64,000 nt of DNA from Mesorhizobium huakuii (GCF_030160235.1 NZ_BSNY01000012.1:527842-591841); one strand, 5' to 3'. Numbered from the stretch's first letter, positions 1 through 8,912 are shown. Translations and numbers: made by a program. The notes: generated by a model not told the origin, from the letters alone.

Positions 1-849
1 CATATGGGCGCCGGCGGCGATCAATCCGGCGAGCGCTACCACCGGCGCCTGCGCCGAGGCGAAGGCGATGGCGAAGCAGATCAGCGTGCCGCCATAAAGC
101 CCGGCCAGCCACGCCTTGGTGTTGTCGCCGAACAGCCGCGCCGTCGAGCGCACGCCGACAATGGCGTCGTCTTCCTTGTCCTGATGCGCGTAGATGGTGT
201 CGTAGCCGATGACCCACAGGATCGAGCCGACATAGAGCATGATGGCGGGGCCATCGAGATCGCCGAACTCGACCGCCCATCCCATCAGCGCGCCCCAGGA
301 AAAGGCAAGGCCGAGAAACAGTTGCGGCCAGTTGGTTATCCGCTTCATGAATGGATAGATGGCGACGATCACCAGCGAGCAGATGCCGAGCAGGATGGCG
401 AAGCTGTTGAACTGCAGCAGCACGGCAAGGCCGACCAGGGCCTGCAGGACAAGAAACAGCCAGGCCCGCCGGCGCGTGGTCTGGCCCGACGGCAGCGGAC
501 GCGAGCGGGTGCGCTCGACCTGGTTGTCGATGTTCTCGTCGACGATGTCGTTATAGGTGCAGCCTGCGCCGCGCATGGCGATGGCGCCGGCCAGGAACAG
601 CACGAGATACAAGGGCGCCGGCAGCAATGAAAGCAGCGGGTCGCCGGGGCGGGGATAGGCGCTCGCGGCGAGCGCCGCCGACCACCAGCAGGGCCACAAA
701 AGCAATTGCCAGCCGATCGGCCTGTCCCATCGCGCGAGCTGCGCGTAGGGCCAAATCGAACGCGGCAGCACACGATAGACCCAATGGCCGTTCGGGGCAT
801 CGGCAACGCGGCCCTGGGCCGCCTTCGACTGGACAGGTTCCATGTCCAT
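1..849 (-). CDS. ubiA: 4-hydroxybenzoate polyprenyltransferase, 3' end missing
   Basis: Integral-membrane prenyltransferase that attaches the polyprenyl tail to 4-hydroxybenzoate in ubiquinone synthesis. The frame stays open from the ATG at 849 to the left edge (283 codons; the family is about 310), so the C-terminus lies outside the window. Both Asp-rich prenyl-diphosphate/Mg motifs are visible: NDIVDENID, followed by Q-x-ERTRSRPLPSG, and YDTIYAHQDKEDD further on. Hydrophobic helices separate them. An in-frame ATG at 843 is an alternative start. It is convergent with nothing in the window and lies 62 bases from the stop of the LysR gene. Assignment is firm; the exact start is not. Confidence 0.93.
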   Translation of the reverse strand, partial: MDMEPVQSKAAQGRVADAPNGHWVYRVLPRSIWPYAQLARWDRPIGWQLLLWPCWWSAALAASAYPRPGDPLLSLLPAPLYLVLFLAGAIAMRGAGCTYNDIVDENIDNQVERTRSRPLPSGQTTRRRAWLFLVLQALVGLAVLLQFNSFAILLGICSLVIVAIYPFMKRITNWPQLFLGLAFSWGALMGWAVEFGDLDGPAIMLYVGSILWVIGYDTIYAHQDKEDDAIVGVRSTARLFGDNTKAWLAGLYGGTLICFAIAFASAQAPVVALAGLIAAGAHM

Positions 850-911
850 GGAGTGGCAGCAGCCGCGGAAACCGTCAAGCGGCAAGCGGACGAGGAGCGA
901 CCGTCAACCCG

Positions 912-1823
912 TCAGGAGGCGAAGATGTCGCGTGTGGAGAACCTGGCTTTCGCCGTCTCGACGAATGCCAGTGCCGCATTCGACACGCGCTGATGCGTGT
1001 CATAGGTGAGGATGATGCGCTGCATCGGCAGTGGATCCGACAGCGGCTTGCAGATCAAGGGCAGTCCATCATAGCTGCGGTCGCCTTGCGGGCGGGTGTA
1101 GCTGACGGCGACACCAAAGCCGTTCGCCACCATGCTGCGCTGGAGTTCGAACGAACTTGTCGCCCTGTCGGCCACCGGCGAGAGGCCACGGCCGCGGAAC
1201 AGGTCGAGCATGTGCTGCCAGCTCTGCGGCTGGTCCGTCGTGATCAGCGGATAGGCGGCCAGATCCGCCAGGCTGACCTCGGTGTGGTCGGCCAGCGCAT
1301 GGCCTGCCGGCAGCAATGCATGCGGCCGCAGCTCGTGCAGCAGGATGCGGGCGAAATGCGAGGGCAGACCGAGATCATAGCTGAGGCCGAGATCGATGGC
1401 GGCATCCGTCAGACGCCGCCCGAGCGTCTCGAACGTCTCGTCGCGAACGATCACTGCAACGCTTGGGTGGCGTTCGGAAAAGGCGCGGATGAGACCCGGC
1501 GCGAAATAGGGCGCCAGATCCTCGAAACATCCAAGCACCAGCTCGCCGCCGACGGCTGAATTGCCCGAGCCCAGGCTCATGAGTTCATCCGTCTCGGCAA
1601 GAACCTGTTTGGCCTTGGCCACGACGACGCGGCCGAAGGAGGTCAGCGAAACGCCGCTGCCGCGCTGGCGAACGAACAGTTTCTGGCCAAAATCCTTTTC
1701 GATCGCGTCTATCGCCACCGAAATCGAGGGCTGGGAGATGTTCTGCGCCCTGGCCGCGCCGGTGACGCTGCCATGGCGAGCGACCGCAACCAGATAACGC
1801 AATTGAGTAAGGCTCAGGCTCAT
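912..1823 (-). CDS. LysR-family transcriptional regulator
   Basis: 303-residue LysR-type regulator. Residues 1-60 form the winged helix-turn-helix (MSLSLTQLRYLVAVARHGSV, then a TGAARAQNISQPSISVAI recognition region), and the rest is the periplasmic-binding-like effector domain (about 90-300). It starts 91 bases from the divergently transcribed dioxygenase-like gene at 1915. LysR regulators commonly control such a divergent neighbour, so that gene is its probable target. The AT-rich gap (1824-1914) would hold the binding sites. The effector molecule cannot be deduced from sequence. Confidence 0.92.
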   Translation of the reverse strand: MSLSLTQLRYLVAVARHGSVTGAARAQNISQPSISVAIDAIEKDFGQKLFVRQRGSGVSLTSFGRVVVAKAKQVLAETDELMSLGSGNSAVGGELVLGCFEDLAPYFAPGLIRAFSERHPSVAVIVRDETFETLGRRLTDAAIDLGLSYDLGLPSHFARILLHELRPHALLPAGHALADHTEVSLADLAAYPLITTDQPQSWQHMLDLFRGRGLSPVADRATSSFELQRSMVANGFGVAVSYTRPQGDRSYDGLPLICKPLSDPLPMQRIILTYDTHQRVSNAALAFVETAKARFSTRDIFAS

Positions 1824-1914
1824 AGTCTTGTTCTATGTGTCAGATGAGAAGTTATTATTTTACTGAATGAGCGTGGGTTGCGATAGTCGGCTTGATCCTG
1901 AAAGGAGGACACCC

Positions 1915-2736
1915 ATGGCTCCCCAGACTGCCGCCCGCGCCATCGACACCGGCCTCATCGATGCGGAGACGATTGCCGACTACCAGCGTGACGGCGCGGT
2001 CTGTATCCGCGGCGCTTTCAAGGGCTGGGTCGATACGATTGCCGACGGCATCGAGCGCAACATGCAAAACCGCAGTGCCACCGCGTCCGACATCGCCAAT
2101 GGCCGCGGCAGTTTCTTCGACGACTACTGCAACTGGGAGCGCATTCCTGAATTCGTCGAGGTGGTGCGGAAATCGCCGGCCGCCGAACTGGCGGCGGCGG
2201 TGATGCAGTCGCGCACGGCGCAGTTCTTCCACGATCACGTTCTGGTCAAGGAACCCGGCACGCAGAAGCCGACGCCCTGGCATCAGGACATCCCCTATTA
2301 TTTCGTCGATGGCCAGCAGACGGTCAGCTTCTGGATCCCCATCGACCCGGTGAAGGAAGCGACGCTGCGCCTGATCGCCGGCTCGCACAAATGGGACAAG
2401 ATGATCCTGCCGGTGCGCTGGCTCGACGACAGCAATTTCTATGCCGGTGAGGGCGACTATCTGCCGGTGCCGGACCCCGACAAGGACCCGTCGATGAAGG
2501 TGCTCGAATGGGAGATGGAGCCGGGCGACGCCATCCTGTTCGACTTCCGCACCGCTCATGGCGCGCGCGGCAATCTGACCGCGGCACGGCGCCGGGCGCT
2601 GTCACTGCGCTGGGTCGGCGACGATGCCCATTATGTCGAGCGGCCGGGCCGCACCTCGCCGCCCTATCATGGCCATGGCATGCGGCCGGGCCAGAAATTG
2701 CGCGAGGACTGGTTCCCGGTGGTTTTCCCGGGTTGA
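1915..2736 (+). CDS. Phytanoyl-CoA dioxygenase (PhyH) family protein
   Basis: 273-residue Fe(II)/2-oxoglutarate-dependent oxygenase of the PhyH family. The metal triad can be read as H123-x-D125 (in PWHQDIPYY) and a distal His in DFRTAHGARGN, with a downstream Arg that would hold 2-oxoglutarate. The start is the ATG preceded by AAAGGAGG at an ideal distance; an upstream in-frame ATG at 1867 lacks such a site. The substrate is unknown: PhyH members act on phytanoyl-CoA, ectoine, alkylphosphonates and other small molecules. Divergent from the LysR gene, which probably controls it. Confidence 0.88.
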   Translation: MAPQTAARAIDTGLIDAETIADYQRDGAVCIRGAFKGWVDTIADGIERNMQNRSATASDIANGRGSFFDDYCNWERIPEFVEVVRKSPAAELAAAVMQSRTAQFFHDHVLVKEPGTQKPTPWHQDIPYYFVDGQQTVSFWIPIDPVKEATLRLIAGSHKWDKMILPVRWLDDSNFYAGEGDYLPVPDPDKDPSMKVLEWEMEPGDAILFDFRTAHGARGNLTAARRRALSLRWVGDDAHYVERPGRTSPPYHGHGMRPGQKLREDWFPVVFPG

Positions 2737-2740
2737 AGCG

Positions 2741-2782
2741 GGCCAGAATATGGGCGCCGGAATTCGGCGCCCATATTCGGCC
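2741..2782. terminator. Long perfect palindrome after the PhyH gene
   Basis: A 14-bp perfect stem (GAATATGGGCGCCG / CGGCGCCCATATTC, 2746-2759 and 2765-2778) closes on a GAATT loop. It is extended by GGCC/GGCC with one bulged A. It lies 4 bases after the PhyH stop and 108 bases before purD. No T-run follows, so it may be a factor-dependent terminator or RNA-stabilising hairpin rather than a classic intrinsic terminator. Confidence 0.5.
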
Positions 2783-2890
2783 GGGGATAACGTTCCCGTG
2801 CGCAATTTCGATCAAAACACCCTGATGCCTTGACCCGTCGCCCGGAGAGCAATAGCGGGTGCTCTCCAAGGTTAGCATCAAGAGGTGGCC

Positions 2891-4168
2891 ATGAACGTTC
2901 TTCTTCTGGGCTCCGGCGGCCGCGAACATGCGCTTGCCTGGAAGATTGCCGCATCTCCCCTGCTGACCAAGCTCTACGCGGCTCCCGGCAATCCGGGCAT
3001 CGGCGCTGAAGCCGAACTGGTGAAGCTGGACGTTACGGATCACGCCGCCGTGGCCGCTTTCTGTCACGAGAAAAAAATAGACCTCGTTGTGGTCGGTCCG
3101 GAGGGGCCGCTCGTCGCCGGTATTGCAGATGATCTGCGCGCCGAAAACATCCGCGTCTTCGGGCCCTCGAAGGCCGCCGCGCGGCTGGAAGGCTCGAAGG
3201 GTTTCACCAAGGATCTCTGCGCCCGATACAACATTCCGACAGCCGCCTATGGCCGTTTCGGCGATGTGGCCTCCGCCAAAGCCTATGTCGAAAAGACGGG
3301 CGCGCCGATCGTCATCAAGGCCGATGGGCTCGCCGCCGGGAAGGGTGTCACTGTCGCCATGACGCTGGAGGAGGCGCGGGCGGCCCTCGATGCCTGTTTC
3401 GAGGGTTCCTTCGGCGCGGCTGGGGCGGAGGTGGTGATCGAGGAATTCATGACCGGCGAGGAGGCGAGTTTTTTCTGCCTTTGCGACGGGACGACCGCGC
3501 TGCCTTTCGGCACGGCCCAGGACCATAAGCGTGTCGGCGACGGCGACACCGGCCCCAACACCGGCGGCATGGGCGCCTATTCGCCGGCCCCGGTGATGAC
3601 ACCGGAAACGGTCGAGCGCACCATGCGCGAAATCATCGAGCCGACCATGCGCGGCATGGCCGAGCTTGGCGCGCCCTTCGCCGGCATTCTCTTCGCCGGG
3701 CTGATGATATCAGACAAGGGCCCGAAGCTGATCGAATACAACACCCGTTTCGGCGATCCCGAATGCCAGGTGCTGATGATGCGGCTGAAGGACGACCTGC
3801 TGGTACTGCTCAATGCCGCCGTCGACGGTCAGCTGGCACACACGTCCATACGCTGGCGCGATGAGGCGGCACTCACCGTGGTGATGGCGGCGCGGGGCTA
3901 TCCCGGCACACCGGAAAAAGGCTCGGTCATTCGCGGAGTCGAGGACGCGGCTGGCGAAGGTGTCCAGATCTTCCACGCGGGCACCGCCATCAATGGCGGC
4001 GCGCTGGTCGCCAATGGCGGCCGCGTCCTCAATGTCACCGCGACCGGCGCCACGGTCGGCGAGGCGCAGGCGCGGGCCTATGCCGCGCTCGACCGGATCG
4101 ATTGGCCGGACGGCTTCTGCCGCCGCGACATCGGCTGGCAGGCCGTGGCGCGCGAGAAGGCGAGCTGA
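2891..4168 (+). CDS. purD: Phosphoribosylamine-glycine ligase
   Basis: 425-residue ATP-grasp enzyme that joins glycine to 5-phosphoribosylamine in de novo purine synthesis. The N-terminus [18 protein letters not shown] is the family signature; ATP-grasp features follow ([23 protein letters not shown] near residue 290). I chose the ATG at 2891 rather than the in-frame GTG at 2885 because it gives the canonical N-terminus and leaves AGAGGTG upstream. Monocistronic here, convergent with the GH25 gene 17 bases downstream. Confidence 0.96.
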   Translation: MNVLLLGSGGREHALAWKIAASPLLTKLYAAPGNPGIGAEAELVKLDVTDHAAVAAFCHEKKIDLVVVGPEGPLVAGIADDLRAENIRVFGPSKAAARLEGSKGFTKDLCARYNIPTAAYGRFGDVASAKAYVEKTGAPIVIKADGLAAGKGVTVAMTLEEARAALDACFEGSFGAAGAEVVIEEFMTGEEASFFCLCDGTTALPFGTAQDHKRVGDGDTGPNTGGMGAYSPAPVMTPETVERTMREIIEPTMRGMAELGAPFAGILFAGLMISDKGPKLIEYNTRFGDPECQVLMMRLKDDLLVLLNAAVDGQLAHTSIRWRDEAALTVVMAARGYPGTPEKGSVIRGVEDAAGEGVQIFHAGTAINGGALVANGGRVLNVTATGATVGEAQARAYAALDRIDWPDGFCRRDIGWQAVAREKAS

Positions 4169-4185
4169 GATTTCGGAGCGTCGGC

Positions 4186-5349
4186 TTACGGCTGGCCGCG
4201 ATCGATTTCGGTCGAGGCGGTGCTGACCGGGTCGGCCACGGCAAAGGCGGCATCGAGCTGCTCGGGCGAACGCTGCCCGGTCCGCTTCCAGGCGACATAT
4301 TGCACGATGCCGAAGCCCGGCCTGCGCGGCACCGTCTTCACCACAGGCATGCGGAAGCCGTCGCGGAATTTCGACCAGCGCGAACCGAGCACCGCGACCA
4401 TTTCCTCGAAGGTCGGCGGCGTTGCGACATCGGCATAGATGAGGGTGGTCTTGCCGGCGAGCGCTGCCTCGCGCGACAGCGGCACCGGCACGCTGGCAAG
4501 GTAGTCGGATGGCACGTCGATCAGCCCGCCAAAGGGCCATTGCTGGCGCAGTGTGGCGGCGTCCGCCGGCACGACGTTGACGTCGATATTGTTAGGCGTG
4601 CCGGCAACCCTGTAGGGGCAACGGAAGCGGCCGCAATTGGCCTGCGCCGAGAATTGCCAGAGCGCGTAGCCCTGCCAGTTGCCCATCGGGAAATGCACGT
4701 CGATGTCGGGCTTGTAGCGTGCGTACCAAAGCGGCAGCCGCGACAGGAGCCGGTATTTGTAGCGATTGTCGGCGATATACTGCGCGGTCTTGCCGTTGGT
4801 GTAGAGCACCGGGAAGCGGCCGATGCGCCGGTGCACCTGGCGCACGAACTCCTCGGCGTCGTCGAGCGACATCCATTGCGACGGATCGATGCCCTCGATG
4901 TCGAGCGCCATGAGATCGTCCGGCGCGGGGTCGGCGAAATCGAGGAAATTATTGGCCTGCTCGACCGGATTGCCGGGGCGGGCAAGATGATAGGCGCCCC
5001 ATTTCAGCCCAAGCGCCTTGGCCACGACGCGACGCGTCTGGAACAGTTCGCGCGTCACCGCATGGCGCTTCCACAGCGCCTTGCAGAGCTTCACGTCGGT
5101 GTCGCTGCCGAAACAGAAATAGGGCGGCGGCATGCCGTCGGAGGCCTTGTTGATGAAGGCGGCTATGCGCTTGTCGGTGGCCAACTGCGCCCAGTCGATG
5201 GAATTGTATTCGTAGGCGTCGATCACCAAAGCGCGATCGGCACTCTTCCACGGCTCGGAGAAATCCGAAGCCTTTGCCGCCGATATCAGCGCCATCATCG
5301 CCGCGAGAGCGATCGCTGAGCGGCGAAGAAGATGCGCCGGCGTTTTCAA
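4186..5349 (-). CDS. GH25-family lysozyme (muramidase), secreted
   Basis: 387 residues. An N-terminal signal peptide (charged MKTPAHLLRR then a hydrophobic run ending near AKA-SDF) is followed by a glycoside hydrolase 25 barrel. Readable GH25 landmarks are LVIDAYEYNSIDW (first strand with Asp), GAYHLARPG, the catalytic-strand LMALDIEG, PVLYTNGKT, LPLWYARYKP and WQFS. The C-terminal 110 residues past the barrel have no recognised domain. The start codon appears to be TTG: an in-frame stop lies seven codons upstream and the next ATG (5298) would cut the signal peptide. Predicted to cleave peptidoglycan in the periplasm or outside. Confidence 0.82.
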   Translation of the reverse strand: MKTPAHLLRRSAIALAAMMALISAAKASDFSEPWKSADRALVIDAYEYNSIDWAQLATDKRIAAFINKASDGMPPPYFCFGSDTDVKLCKALWKRHAVTRELFQTRRVVAKALGLKWGAYHLARPGNPVEQANNFLDFADPAPDDLMALDIEGIDPSQWMSLDDAEEFVRQVHRRIGRFPVLYTNGKTAQYIADNRYKYRLLSRLPLWYARYKPDIDVHFPMGNWQGYALWQFSAQANCGRFRCPYRVAGTPNNIDVNVVPADAATLRQQWPFGGLIDVPSDYLASVPVPLSREAALAGKTTLIYADVATPPTFEEMVAVLGSRWSKFRDGFRMPVVKTVPRRPGFGIVQYVAWKRTGQRSPEQLDAAFAVADPVSTASTEIDRGQP

Positions 5350-5434
5350 ACAGGGGGTCCCCGTTGATCAAACACCGATGGTGAACCGCTATGGTTAAGG
5401 AATGCTTCTCGACGCTGGGACACCCAGTGCCAGG

Positions 5435-6877
5435 TTAGAACACACCGCCAATCCCAATTCCGCCACTGATGTCTGGAGGGGCGGCAGCGGGACGCGACGA
5501 CGGCGAACGCTGGGACGTTGAAGGTTTTCGGACTGCCGCTCCCTTTTTGCGCGGCGAAGCGGCATCCGACACGACCTTTGCCGGATTGACCTTCACGATG
5601 ACCGGATCCTTGCAGACACGGCCGGAGTGCAAGAAGAGATCGCTCAGAAGTTCAACCGTTGGCTCGGTCGCCGACAAGCTCCGCTTGGTATTCTTGTAGT
5701 AGTCGTTGAGAGCTTGGACCGAGCGCTTGCCCCAATCTCCATCGACCGTCATGCGATAGCAGCCCAAGCGGCGCAATTCCGTCTGAATGCTGCGTGCGAG
5801 ATCGGTCGCCTTCGCAGGACCCGGCTCAGCTGCCGACTCGCCGACGATCAATGTCTCAAGACCGGAAACCACGCTTTGCCGGGCCCCTTCAAGGCTGGCA
5901 AGCTGCGTACCTGCCGGTCCCGGTGAAGCGCCAGGTGGCGCTGAAATCTCGGCCGATCGCAATGTTTGTCCTACGATGAGCACGGCGGTCTGTAGGTCGT
6001 TGGACGCAAGCTCGACCTGCAGTTTCTTCTTGGCGGCAGGGTCCGACAGAATGCGAGACAGGCTGGCGCTCAACTGAGCCGGGTCGAGCACTTGCTGCTC
6101 AGTGAAATAAAACTGCTCACGAAGGTTCGACTGGTCCCATGGAACCTGACGACCTGCGGTCAGTGCCTCGGTCTCGTTGCGAACGCGGATCATCATGTCG
6201 GAGATGCTGAGCCCGGGAATCTCGACGTTCCTCAACAGGGCCGTGGTGAAGGGACTGTTGTCACCCGAGCCATCGGCCGTGATGTTGCCCGGCTGGGTAG
6301 CGAAGGCAACAAACGTGTTTTCGCCCACTTCGACTTGGGCAAGGCCATCCATGACGCTGGCGCCTTTGCTCACCGGGTTGTTCCGGCAAGCGTCAAGGAA
6401 AATGAACGTCTGCCTTTCCCGGTTGGAAAATCTTGCGATGACGTCGTTTATCTTGACTGCGCCGGCGGTCAGTTTTTCCAGGGTTTCGGGATCCGGTGTA
6501 TCGACGGGTAGGAGATAGTTCTCTCCTTGCACCTGAACGCCGTGACCGGCGTAGAATATCACCACGGCGCTGGCGGCCGCGACTTTGCGGTCAGCGCTGT
6601 CAAAGAGCTTGGCGAACCCGTTCGACGAAAGGTCGAGCCCCGTCAGCACGTCGAAATTCAGCCTCTTCAGACTCTCGGACAGTTGCGTGGCGTCGTTTAC
6701 CGCATTGGTCAAATATTGAAGGCGGGCGCTTTGGTAATGCGAATTGCCAATGACGATGGCAAGCCGTTTGCTTGGCTTTGACGCAAGCACTCCCTCGACT
6801 GCGGCTTGGGCGCTGATCGAGCCGAAAAACGCGACCAGAAGAACCGCAGCGAAGCGCCGGAAGAAACTATAGGTCAT
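5435..6877 (-). CDS. Caspase-fold (peptidase C14) protein, catalytic dyad intact
   Basis: 480 residues from the ATG at 6877, which puts a signal peptide (FFRRFAAVLLVAFFGSISAQA) at the N-terminus; longer upstream frames do not. A caspase p20-like domain spans about 37-260 (KRLAIVIGNSHY; FYAGHGVQ with His112; FLDACRNNP with Cys164). Both catalytic residues are present, so cysteine-protease activity is plausible. Around residues 380-430 a peptidoglycan-binding-like segment (IQTELRRLGCYRMTVDGDWG) suggests anchoring near the wall, and the C-terminus is basic and Pro/Ser-rich. It is divergent from the outer-membrane protein gene across a 418-base gap. Target and physiological role are unknown. Confidence 0.87.
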   Translation of the reverse strand: MTYSFFRRFAAVLLVAFFGSISAQAAVEGVLASKPSKRLAIVIGNSHYQSARLQYLTNAVNDATQLSESLKRLNFDVLTGLDLSSNGFAKLFDSADRKVAAASAVVIFYAGHGVQVQGENYLLPVDTPDPETLEKLTAGAVKINDVIARFSNRERQTFIFLDACRNNPVSKGASVMDGLAQVEVGENTFVAFATQPGNITADGSGDNSPFTTALLRNVEIPGLSISDMMIRVRNETEALTAGRQVPWDQSNLREQFYFTEQQVLDPAQLSASLSRILSDPAAKKKLQVELASNDLQTAVLIVGQTLRSAEISAPPGASPGPAGTQLASLEGARQSVVSGLETLIVGESAAEPGPAKATDLARSIQTELRRLGCYRMTVDGDWGKRSVQALNDYYKNTKRSLSATEPTVELLSDLFLHSGRVCKDPVIVKVNPAKVVSDAASPRKKGAAVRKPSTSQRSPSSRPAAAPPDISGGIGIGGVF

Positions 6878-7295
6878 GTCACGCGCTCTTCTCAGCTGCG
6901 ACAATGTTCGCGCCGTCGAGGTTTCCGTCCGACCGATGCGCCACCCCTCGGACGCACGAACCCCGCATCTCCGAAGACCACTGAATTTTACACCACCAAC
7001 CGCCTCAAAGAAAGGGCGAGGGTCTCGCGACCCGCGTTCGATCGCCGAGTGGCCGGCGCGAACCATCGTCTTGAACGCGCTTCAAAAGGCTCGCTTGTCA
7101 AGTACCGCAGCCGCGCCGTCATGCAGAGCCGGTTCCGACGCTCAAGGCCGTATATTCCCGGGGCATAACCTGTTATAATGCAGTCGCAGTATGTCGAGCG
7201 CGCACGCTGAAGTCGGGCGGATATCTTGAATATCGCCGGCGAATTGCATCCCTGATTATTATTGTATTTATTGTAATAAAGAGGGGAAAAGACCA
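6878..7295. other. 418-base divergent intergenic region
   Basis: No convincing gene. It separates the caspase-fold gene (minus) from the barrel gene (plus) and should hold both promoters. The plus-side end is markedly AT-rich (about 7240-7285), unlike most of the window, and ends in AGAGGGG, a good ribosome-binding site for 7296. A TATAAT hexamer sits at 7174-7179 but has no recognisable -35 box at 17 bases, so I do not call a promoter with confidence. Confidence 0.5.
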
Positions 7296-8396
7296 ATGGC
7301 AGAAAAGAAGTGGTATTATGAATCGGTAAACGCGATTGCGCTCTCGATCGTTGCCATGTTTATTCTTGTACCTTCGAAGGCGGTTGCCTGCATCTTCGTC
7401 GGTGAGGGAACTACTCTGTCAGGGCAATGTTATCTTAACGGCATCGCCAATGGCGCGATTGTCGACACTTCCCTGGATGCGCTTCTGGGTGTTGTCGATG
7501 ATGCAATCGCGTCAGATGTCGGCCTTGTGAGCGGCCCTCCGCAAGCTCTGTCGACGCCGTTCGGGGTCTTCGCTTCGGGCCAGTTGGCTCACACGGAGCA
7601 CGACGGCTTCACGATTTCACAGGGTCCGACGGTGATCACCGGACCGGACTTTGACGTTGATGAATTCTCCTCCGCGGTCAGCGTGGACTTCAACGCCGCA
7701 AAGCATTTCGGTTTCGACAATGAGTACGGGCTAAACCTGGGTTTGTTCGGCGGCTACGCATCGGCCAAAGTAGACGCCAGTGCGCTCGGCTTTTTCCCTC
7801 CTAATGGTGAAGCCACCAACAGAAGCGGCATGTTCGGCGGTTATGGGCTTTATCGTCGCGGCACCAGCTATGTGCTTGTGGCGGCATCGGCGTTCCTCGG
7901 CAACACCAATGTCGAAAGCAGCGGCCTCGGCTCGGGCACGTATGACACGAAGGGCTATGCCGTGACGGGGTCGATCGGCCACATCTTCAATTTGAGCGAT
8001 CGGGTGCGCTTTGATCTGCGTGGAGGATTGCTCGGTGTCAGTTTCACCGGCGACGAATACACGGACAGCTCTGGCGTTTCGTACGGAAAAAGCCGCTTGT
8101 CATTTGGCGCAATCAAGTTCGAGCCTGGAGTTTATGCCGATTATCAACTCGAAAACGGCATGGTGATAAGTCCTTATGCACGGGCTGAACTGCAACAGCG
8201 CTTCGGCTATTCAAACACCGCGAGCGTATCCGGTATCGAGAGTAGCTTCGAAGATGCCGACTTCTCGGCGGCGGTGTCGGCAGGCTTCAATCTGAAAATG
8301 TCCCAATCGACCACCCTCAGCAGTGAGATTCGGGGCAAGGGGTCCCAGGACAGTTCAACCGTCAGTGGCAAGCTGGGCCTAAAGATCGCCTTCTGA
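7296..8396 (+). CDS. Outer-membrane beta-barrel (autotransporter-type) protein
   Basis: 366 residues. The signal peptide is atypical (MAEKKWYYESVNAIALSIVAMFILVPSKAVA). A short passenger-like region follows with two Cys (ACIFVGEG, GQCYLNG), then about 260 residues of alternating polar/hydrophobic strands rich in Gly and aromatics (FGGYASAKVDASALGF, FDLRGGLLGVSF, GVYADYQL, ISPYARAELQQRFGY). It ends in a C-terminal Phe (KIAF), the usual barrel-insertion signal. The ribosome-binding site is AGAGGGG. It faces the caspase-fold gene, which may mean shared control of an envelope function, but no partner is proven. Confidence 0.78.
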   Translation: MAEKKWYYESVNAIALSIVAMFILVPSKAVACIFVGEGTTLSGQCYLNGIANGAIVDTSLDALLGVVDDAIASDVGLVSGPPQALSTPFGVFASGQLAHTEHDGFTISQGPTVITGPDFDVDEFSSAVSVDFNAAKHFGFDNEYGLNLGLFGGYASAKVDASALGFFPPNGEATNRSGMFGGYGLYRRGTSYVLVAASAFLGNTNVESSGLGSGTYDTKGYAVTGSIGHIFNLSDRVRFDLRGGLLGVSFTGDEYTDSSGVSYGKSRLSFGAIKFEPGVYADYQLENGMVISPYARAELQQRFGYSNTASVSGIESSFEDADFSAAVSAGFNLKMSQSTTLSSEIRGKGSQDSSTVSGKLGLKIAF

Positions 8397-8404
8397 ACGT
8401 CAGA

Positions 8405-8428
8405 CGACAGAACGGTCATTTTCTGTCG
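8405..8428 (+). terminator. Hairpin after the barrel gene
   Basis: An 8-bp perfect stem CGACAGAA / TTCTGTCG with an 8-base loop lies 8 bases after the barrel stop. There is no T-run beyond TT inside the stem, so this is a probable weak terminator. It also faces the 3' end of the convergent small gene at 8465-8701. Confidence 0.5.
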
Positions 8429-8464
8429 CCAGCAACGGAAGTTGCTCGAGTGTCGATTATCTGG

Positions 8465-8701
8465 CTAGCGCCGGCTGAACGGCCGAAATTCAAACGGATC
8501 GGGCGCGGGGTCCTGCTGCAGCGTGCCTTCGGCAGCGCGCTTGCGGTGGTGGGCGAGCGAACATTGCGGCGAGCACAATATGCCGCGATCCGACCAGTAG
8601 GCCGCACCGTGTTCCAACTGGCCGCCATGATGCCAGAACCCCGTCGCGCGGTAGGGCAAACCGCATTCGATGCAGCGATCGGCGTCGGGTCTGGCGAGCA
8701 T
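8465..8701 (-). CDS. Small Cys-rich conserved-looking protein (about 78 aa)
   Basis: 78 residues from the ATG at 8701. It carries one CxxC pair early (DRCIECGLPY) and a second CxxxC (LCSPQCSLAHHRKRAAEG) spaced as in a small treble-clef or zinc-ribbon finger, with several His between (GFWHHGGQLEHG). It ends with an acidic-aromatic tail. The opposite strand is also open across this region, but only the minus frame shows the paired cysteines, so I prefer it. Function unknown; metal binding is inferred from Cys spacing only. Upstream in-frame codons allow a longer start. Confidence 0.6.
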   Translation of the reverse strand: MLARPDADRCIECGLPYRATGFWHHGGQLEHGAAYWSDRGILCSPQCSLAHHRKRAAEGTLQQDPAPDPFEFRPFSRR

Positions 8702-8806
8702 GGGCTGGTTCCGGTCGGCTGGTTCTTGACTGTCGCCGGTCGACTTGATGCGGCGTCTATCGAATCTAATACAGGCCGGCGCGATTGCAAAATCCACGTG
8801 ACAAAG

Positions 8807-8823
8807 TTTGACGTTTACGTAAA
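8807..8823. promoter_or_regulatory. LiuR-like operator (TTTGACGTTTACGTAAA)
   Basis: Near-symmetric dyad: TTnACGT - TT - ACGTnAA around a central TT, containing the exact palindrome TTTACGTAAA. It lies 90 bases before the acyl-CoA dehydrogenase start. From memory it resembles sites of LiuR (MerR family), which controls acyl-CoA and branched-chain amino-acid catabolism in proteobacteria, and the downstream genes fit. No regulator gene is present in the window. Confidence 0.5.
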
Positions 8824-8912
8824 AAGAAGCGGGGAGGCCGCCTAAAGGCGGATGGTTTTGCGGGTTCGTCAGCCCATAGGGGCGGCAGGCGGAAGGTGAG
8901 GAGGAAAGCGGC

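Noticed and set aside
7174-7179. TATAAT as a promoter for the barrel gene
   Set aside because: No -35 hexamer at a suitable distance, and 116 bases from the start codon; not enough to call.
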